Part shown: piece after piece, positions 59,431 to 64,000 of the stretch
How positions within the stretch are numbered: the stretch's first letter is position 1
Layout: the number at the start of each line of letters is the position of its first letter
DNA from: Narthecium ossifragum
Taxonomy: Eukaryota > Streptophyta > Magnoliopsida > Dioscoreales > Nartheciaceae
DNA: 64,000 nucleotides
Assembly (NCBI GenBank): GCA_963920575.1
Contig: OY986975.1
Span: 2,064,650 to 2,128,649, forward strand
Reading direction: 5' to 3'
The notes under the pieces: generated by a model
What the model saw: only the letters and a program-made list of their open reading frames with translations
What the model was told of the DNA's origin: nothing
Database searches by the model: none
Program-made: the position numbers and the translations under genes

Positions 59431-59944
59431 TTATTACCTCTAGGATTAATCCAAGACACCAATTAAAAAACTAATTGCAAATAGAGAAAAAGGGTAAACC
59501 CCTGGAACGTAAGCTCCGTTCTGTTAATCCGCCACCCCCATAGTTGTGGAGATTGAGTGAATAACTGTGATCAAATATCAGCCATGGGATTCTTCCGATG
59601 GGCATCGTCATAGGCTCCACACGTGTCTCAGCCTCGGACGCCAGCATGAAGAACTCTCTCCTTTCGGAGGCCACATCTCTGTGGAAGCGAGGCTCGGAGA
59701 CTTTCCTGGGCCATCGAAGGACCCAATCACTCCATCCAGGGGTTTGGGAGAACAAAGCGACCGTTTCACATATATCAAGCCGTCCCTGATCTGCCCTAGG
59801 CGATGTGGGACTATTTTTCTTTGCTGCGTCGGGTCGGTTTGGTTGGGATCTTAGCCAAATCCGAACTTGTCATATTGGATCATCCAATTGGTTTGTGATC
59901 TTCAAAATTTCTAATCCTACGGGGGAAATAAAGAGATCCTCGTC
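59431..59944 (+). repeat. Repeat A, copy 3
   Basis: Same orientation and same outer boundary as copy 1. The conserved frame is longest here: 59598-59789, 63 codons, MGIVIGSTRVSASDAS ... ATVSHISSRP, unbroken to its stop. Copies 1 and 2 are stopped after LWK. Product unknown. Confidence 0.8.
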
Positions 59945-60050
59945 CCGGGCAAACCTCCTTCGCCGCCAAGTCAACAGCTAGAGGTTTGCTGCAATAGCTA
60001 AGGCAGCCTTCTCACCCACACATTCTACGGAGAGCTGGTGGATCCTCACC
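59945..60050 (-). pseudogene. Fragment of inverted LINE ORF1 (LINE-E)
   Basis: About 105 bases correspond to the end of the inverted DUF4283 segment of LINE-D (47979-48110), with the same junction to repeat A (cctc(a/g)tc|ccg). The rest of the inverted block and its second A copy are deleted here. Confidence 0.75.
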
Positions 60051-61062
60051 AAGTTTGTCTCCTTCGTCTACGAGGATGTTTTGCTGTGTCGACGGTGCGC
60101 CAAGATTGGGCACCTAAGTGAGGAGTGTACGACGGAGTTTCCACCGGTGGCTGTGCCGGAGGGGAAGAGGATGACACCTGCGGCTGTGCTGAAGGGAGAT
60201 TTGCTCGGGGGTGATGTGTTGTTGGAGAAGGAGAGGGAGAGTAGGGTTCTTTCGCCCTTACCTGTTGATGAACGGCCGGAGCAGGCGACGGTGACGCCGA
60301 CGGAGCTAGCGACGATGGATCCGGCAGGGAGGGATGGACTGTCGTACGTGGTAGGCGGCACGGTTTCCGAGGTCGCTTCCTTGGTAGGCGTGCAGCTGCT
60401 GGAAGCCAGCCGATGCCACCGCCTGGTAGAAGGGAGGTTGGGGAACCGTCGCGGTGGTGCCAGGGAGCGTTGGCGGCCGAAGCAACCTCCCTTTAATGGC
60501 GATAGGAGGAGCGGGGATGGGCGGCGATGGAGAAGGACGGGGGGTCATGTATTAATGTGGCGGTGGGTGAGGGAGCAGCAGGAGGGACACGTGGAAAGGC
60601 AGTAGTGATAATGGGCCGGATTCACTTTTTCGGGCTGAGCCGGCCAATGCAGACCGAGCTGGATCTAGTGGGGTTCTTCCGTTGGGTTTGGCTGACCAGC
60701 TAATATAGACCGGATTGAGCTTTTTGTGGTTCGGGATGGTCTTAACCAACTTGAGTCTTCTTCAGTTGGACCCAGCAAGAGGTTTGGCGGGTGTTTCTGG
60801 TTCAAAGACCACTGCTAATAGCCTCGGTGATGTATCTGAGGAGGATCTGGATGCCTTTCATGCTGAAGGAGTTCAACGCTACCGAGAGGCCTTGGAGGAG
60901 GAAGAGGCGTTCTTTGGGGGTGAGGCGGAAGTTCTGGATGGGAGTGAGGAGGATGGTGAAGAGGAGTTAGATGATGAAGCTGAAGACGGCTACGGAGAGG
61001 ATTTCTTAGACCTCTCTGCTTCCTCGCCAATTGAGCAGCTGGTTGACTTTGTCTCTCTATGA
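60051..61062 (+). pseudogene. LINE-E ORF1, 3' part
   Basis: Resumes at KFVSFVYEDVLLCRRC. The zinc knuckle CRRCAKIGHLSEEC is intact (CX2CX4HX4C). A variable basic/glycine region and an acidic tail (ALEEEEAFFGGEAEVLDG ... EQLVDFVSL) follow after a frame disruption near 60600. It ends in ATGA with ORF2, as in LINE-D. Confidence 0.8.
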
Positions 61063-64000
61063 AGCTGTGATTTTGGAACACCAGGGGAGCGGCGTCGGAA
61101 AGGGCCGTTAGGATGTGCCCTCGCATCATGGATGAGCATGATCATGTGTTTATTTTCTTGTTGGATACTATCATCATTGAAGATACATTGAGCTGGGTTC
61201 AACATAGTTTGGGAGGTCGCTTGGCGAGTTATTTGATCTCTTCGCGCGGAAAGGTCGGTGGTATTCTGGCGGTCTGGAAGGTGGAGGTCGGACGGGTTTC
61301 TTTTACACATTGGTTGGAGCAAACTTTGCATGGTGTTCTTACTTCGATTGAGCTGGGGCATGTGGCGATCTCAGCCGTCTATGATGCCAGGATTGTGGTT
61401 GGTAGAAGAGAGTTATGGGTGGCCCTATCTCACATTAATTATGTTGGTATTCCACATATCATTGTCGGTGATTTCAATGTAATTCTATTGGCTGTGGAAA
61501 AACAATGAGGTATTCCATTTGATTATGGTCGGGCGGAGAGGGATTTCTTTCGGTTTATTTGTATTAATGACCTTGTGGATCCGGGTTTCATTGCTCACCG
61601 ATTTACTTGGACGAATGGGCGACCAAGAAAGGATAAAATTCTAGAGAGGCTTGACAGAATTTTGTTTAGTAAAGCTTGGAAGGATGGTTTGCCACATACG
61701 TCGGTGAGATACTTGGTGAGAGTGATCTGTGGTCAGAGTGAACTCAGATCACTCTCCTCTGCTTGTCTCAATTGCTCCCAAGGTGGTTTACACAGGGCCC
61801 GGGGTTTTTCGTCTTAATCATGGGTGGTTAAAGACACCATAATTCAAAGATACTCTTGCTCGGGTATGGAAATCTCCGCATTTTCGGGGTTCAAAACAAT
61901 TTGTCCTGACATCTAAGTTAAAGGCCATTAAGAATGTTCTTAAAGGATGGGATCACCGAACTTGTAAAAAAGATATTTTTGGCATCAGAAAGTGGTTGGA
62001 GGATTGCCTTGAATAGATGTAAAAGTTAGAGGATGAGGGGCTATTGTTGGAGGATGATGATATGCAATTCGCAAGATTGGAGCACCAGTGGGAGGCTGTC
62101 ATAGCTAAGCAAGAGTTGCGTGTAGCACAGAGGATCAAGTCTGAATGGCTGAAATCTGGGGATCGGAATTTTTTTCCATAAATTGGCCTCCTCAAGGTCG
62201 CACAAGTCTCGCGTGACTCAGATTATCCCTGATGGTGAGGAAGTTGTTGTCGATCAAGATAAGGTGGTGAAGACTTTCTTATCTTATTTCCAAGATTTAT
62301 GGTCGGATGATGGAATGGGCTGTGATGATTTCCCCTTCCTTGACCTCTCAACTATTGATGGTTCCCTCCTTGAAGGGCTGGTTGCAGGCAGAGGTGAGTA
62401 TAAAGGAAATCAAAGATGTTGTCTTCGCAATCCCTTGAAGGTGAAAGACTTTAGGCCTATTAGTCTTTGCAATGTAGGCTATAAAGTTATCACCACAATC
62501 CTTGCTCGTCAGATAAAGGAAGCTTTGTAGGGGTTGGTCGGTACCGAACAATCGGCCTTTCTATCGGAACGTTCTATCCATGGTAATATCGATGTGGTGA
62601 AGGAACTCGTTCACTCGATGTAGGCTGCTTCTAAGAACCGGTCATTGATGTTTATCAAAGTTGATTTGAAGTCCGCTTATGATAAGGTTCGGTGGGGTTT
62701 CTTGAAGGTGGCTCTTCGGTGGATGAATTTTCCTTCTCGTTGGGTGGATTGGGTGATGAATTGTGTAGAGGGCGCGAGGACCTAAAAGGCAGGGGAAGCT
62801 TTTTTCAGATCCTTGACGTTTGATCCTTCTGAAGTCTGTTTTGCAGGCTATTCCAGCTTTTGTAATGGCTACAACGAAACTACCAGTTGCGGTAATCAAT
62901 GGATTGGAGAGGATTTGTAGGGACTTTCTGTGAAGAGGTCGTCGTTTGGGACTTTGCACGGTGGCATGGAAAACAGTTTGCTCTCCTCGCTAATTAGGTG
63001 GCCTGGGAGTCCGGAGACTTGGGTCGTGGCAAATTGCTCTAAAGATGAAGCGTATGGAGAGGTTTTTAGATGCCAAAGAAATTGTTTGGAAGAGCTTTGT
63101 TGTAGCGAAATTTAAGTTGAGAGAATTCCTATCTTCCCTACGAGACTTCAAGCCTCAATCAGGTTCGAGCCATTGGCGTGCTCTTTGTGAAGTGGCGAAT
63201 GAGCTACGAAAAGATTTGACTTGTATGTCGGGCCTTAACAGTAGGATTAATTTCGTTCATGACGTTTGGTGTGGGGAGGAGGCTTTGGTGAGATGGCCAA
63301 GGTTGTATGACACATCAAGACTAGATGGGATGATGGTGGGTGACCTACGGAATGGCTATAACTGGGACATTGGTCGTGTGATGAGCCTTTGTCATCCGGT
63401 ATTGGCGGAGAGAGTTCTCCATACTCGCTTCTCTAATGTTGATAACTTCAAGTGGGCCTTCGATGGGTCGAGTTCTTTCTCAATTGCAAGTGCCTATAAT
63501 TTTCTTTTGGAGAGACGTTTACAAAGCAAGGGCGGTGATGAGTTTGAGAGGTGGAACTCAGTTTAGCGACTGCCGGTGGGTCCGAGAGTTAAACATTTTA
63601 TTCAGTGGGTGTTACATGGGAAGATTCCAATCCGGGAGACCTTGTGGAGGCACTGTGGTTCCACCGACAGGGATTGCTCTCTTTGCGGCGCACTGTCGGA
63701 AACGATTACCCATGCCTTGTTCAAGTATCCTTGGGTTCACCAGTTGTTTTGCATACTTGCTGGGGAAGAGGATTTGGGCCAGCTTGGTGGGAATTTTGAT
63801 GATTTATTTCTCTTACTCTCCTTCTCTTCTAGCAGGCCGTTAGCTAAGAGGCTTAAGACATTCATTGGTTACACTCTATGGACTGTTTGGATGGATAGGA
63901 ATAAGCTCATCTTCGAAGGAAGGGGGGAGAGTGTTGAAGTGCTAGCTAGAAGGGTGTGACGGCTGGCAGAGGAGTTTCGACATAAGAACATTAAACCAAA
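61059..64000 (+). pseudogene. LINE-E ORF2, broken, runs off the window
   Basis: Endonuclease: opening WNTRGA after an early TGA (4th codon), VGGILAVWKVEVGRVSF, HIIVGDFNVIL (catalytic Asp) and FTWTNGRPRKDKILERLDR. Reverse transcriptase: VKDFRPISLCNVGYKVITTI, then EQSAFLSERSIHGNI and FIKVDLKSAYDKVRW. The part that should hold the catalytic (F/Y)ADD is deleted between about 62775 and 62830: sequence jumps from WVMNCVEGA to VLQAIPAFVMATTKLPV. The C-terminal zf-RVT region is present (VKHFIQWVLHGKIPIRETLW, CSLCGALSETITHALFKYPW, TLWTVWMDRNKLIFEG). Many stops and frameshifts. The 3' end lies beyond the window. Confidence 0.88.

Noticed and set aside
1..64000. Endogenous viral sequences, CRISPR arrays, operons, rRNA or tRNA genes
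   Set aside because: No pararetrovirus-type movement or coat domains and no cloverleaf tRNA was recognised; the reverse transcriptases are copia or L1 type. Prokaryotic features are not expected in this plant DNA.

Overview
This is nuclear DNA from a flowering plant, most likely a monocot. Four intron-containing plant genes are recognisable, including a photosystem I antenna gene. The 5' exons are very GC-rich against AT-rich introns, a gradient typical of many monocots. Most of the remaining sequence is retrotransposons, MITEs and tandem repeats. I cannot name the species. Two runs of 200 N (22499-22698 and 46384-46583) are assembly gaps.

Layout. 1-14.7 kb is repeat territory: a gypsy-type LTR remnant, small dispersed TIR/hairpin repeats, an L1-type LINE split by a solo LTR that carries a paired GATCGATC array, and a GC-rich TIR element. 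A single-exon DUF1645 gene sits at 14.8-15.6 kb. 16-26.5 kb again holds repeats: an R2 dispersed family, a 156-bp tandem array, a hAT-type MITE packed with ACCCG repeats, a palindromic tandem array that runs into a gap, two truncated LINE tails and one tentative gene end.

26.6-45.8 kb is a compact gene island: TITAN-like (+), a plastid-type DUF493 protein (-), deoxycytidylate deaminase (+) and LHCA2 (-). They alternate in orientation, with short convergent or divergent gaps occupied by small MITEs and one SINE-like insertion. All four splice into complete reading frames by GT-AG rules; LHCA2 intron 1 is probably GC-AG. The genes do not form a pathway; their clustering looks like ordinary synteny.

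46-64 kb is dominated by two related L1-type LINEs with a shared, rearranged 5' end (part of ORF1 is inverted and flanked by an inverted repeat) and by a nearly complete 5.6-kb Ty1/copia element of Tork/TNT1 type. The copia element has 5-bp target duplications, LTRs about 98% identical by eye, and four in-frame stops.

No convincing new biological system was found. The most notable structures are the inherited LINE inversion, an ATGA stop-start overlap between ORF1 and ORF2 in three LINE copies, a SINE-like insertion whose target duplication includes the dCMP deaminase stop codon, and the paired GATCGATC array in the solo LTR.
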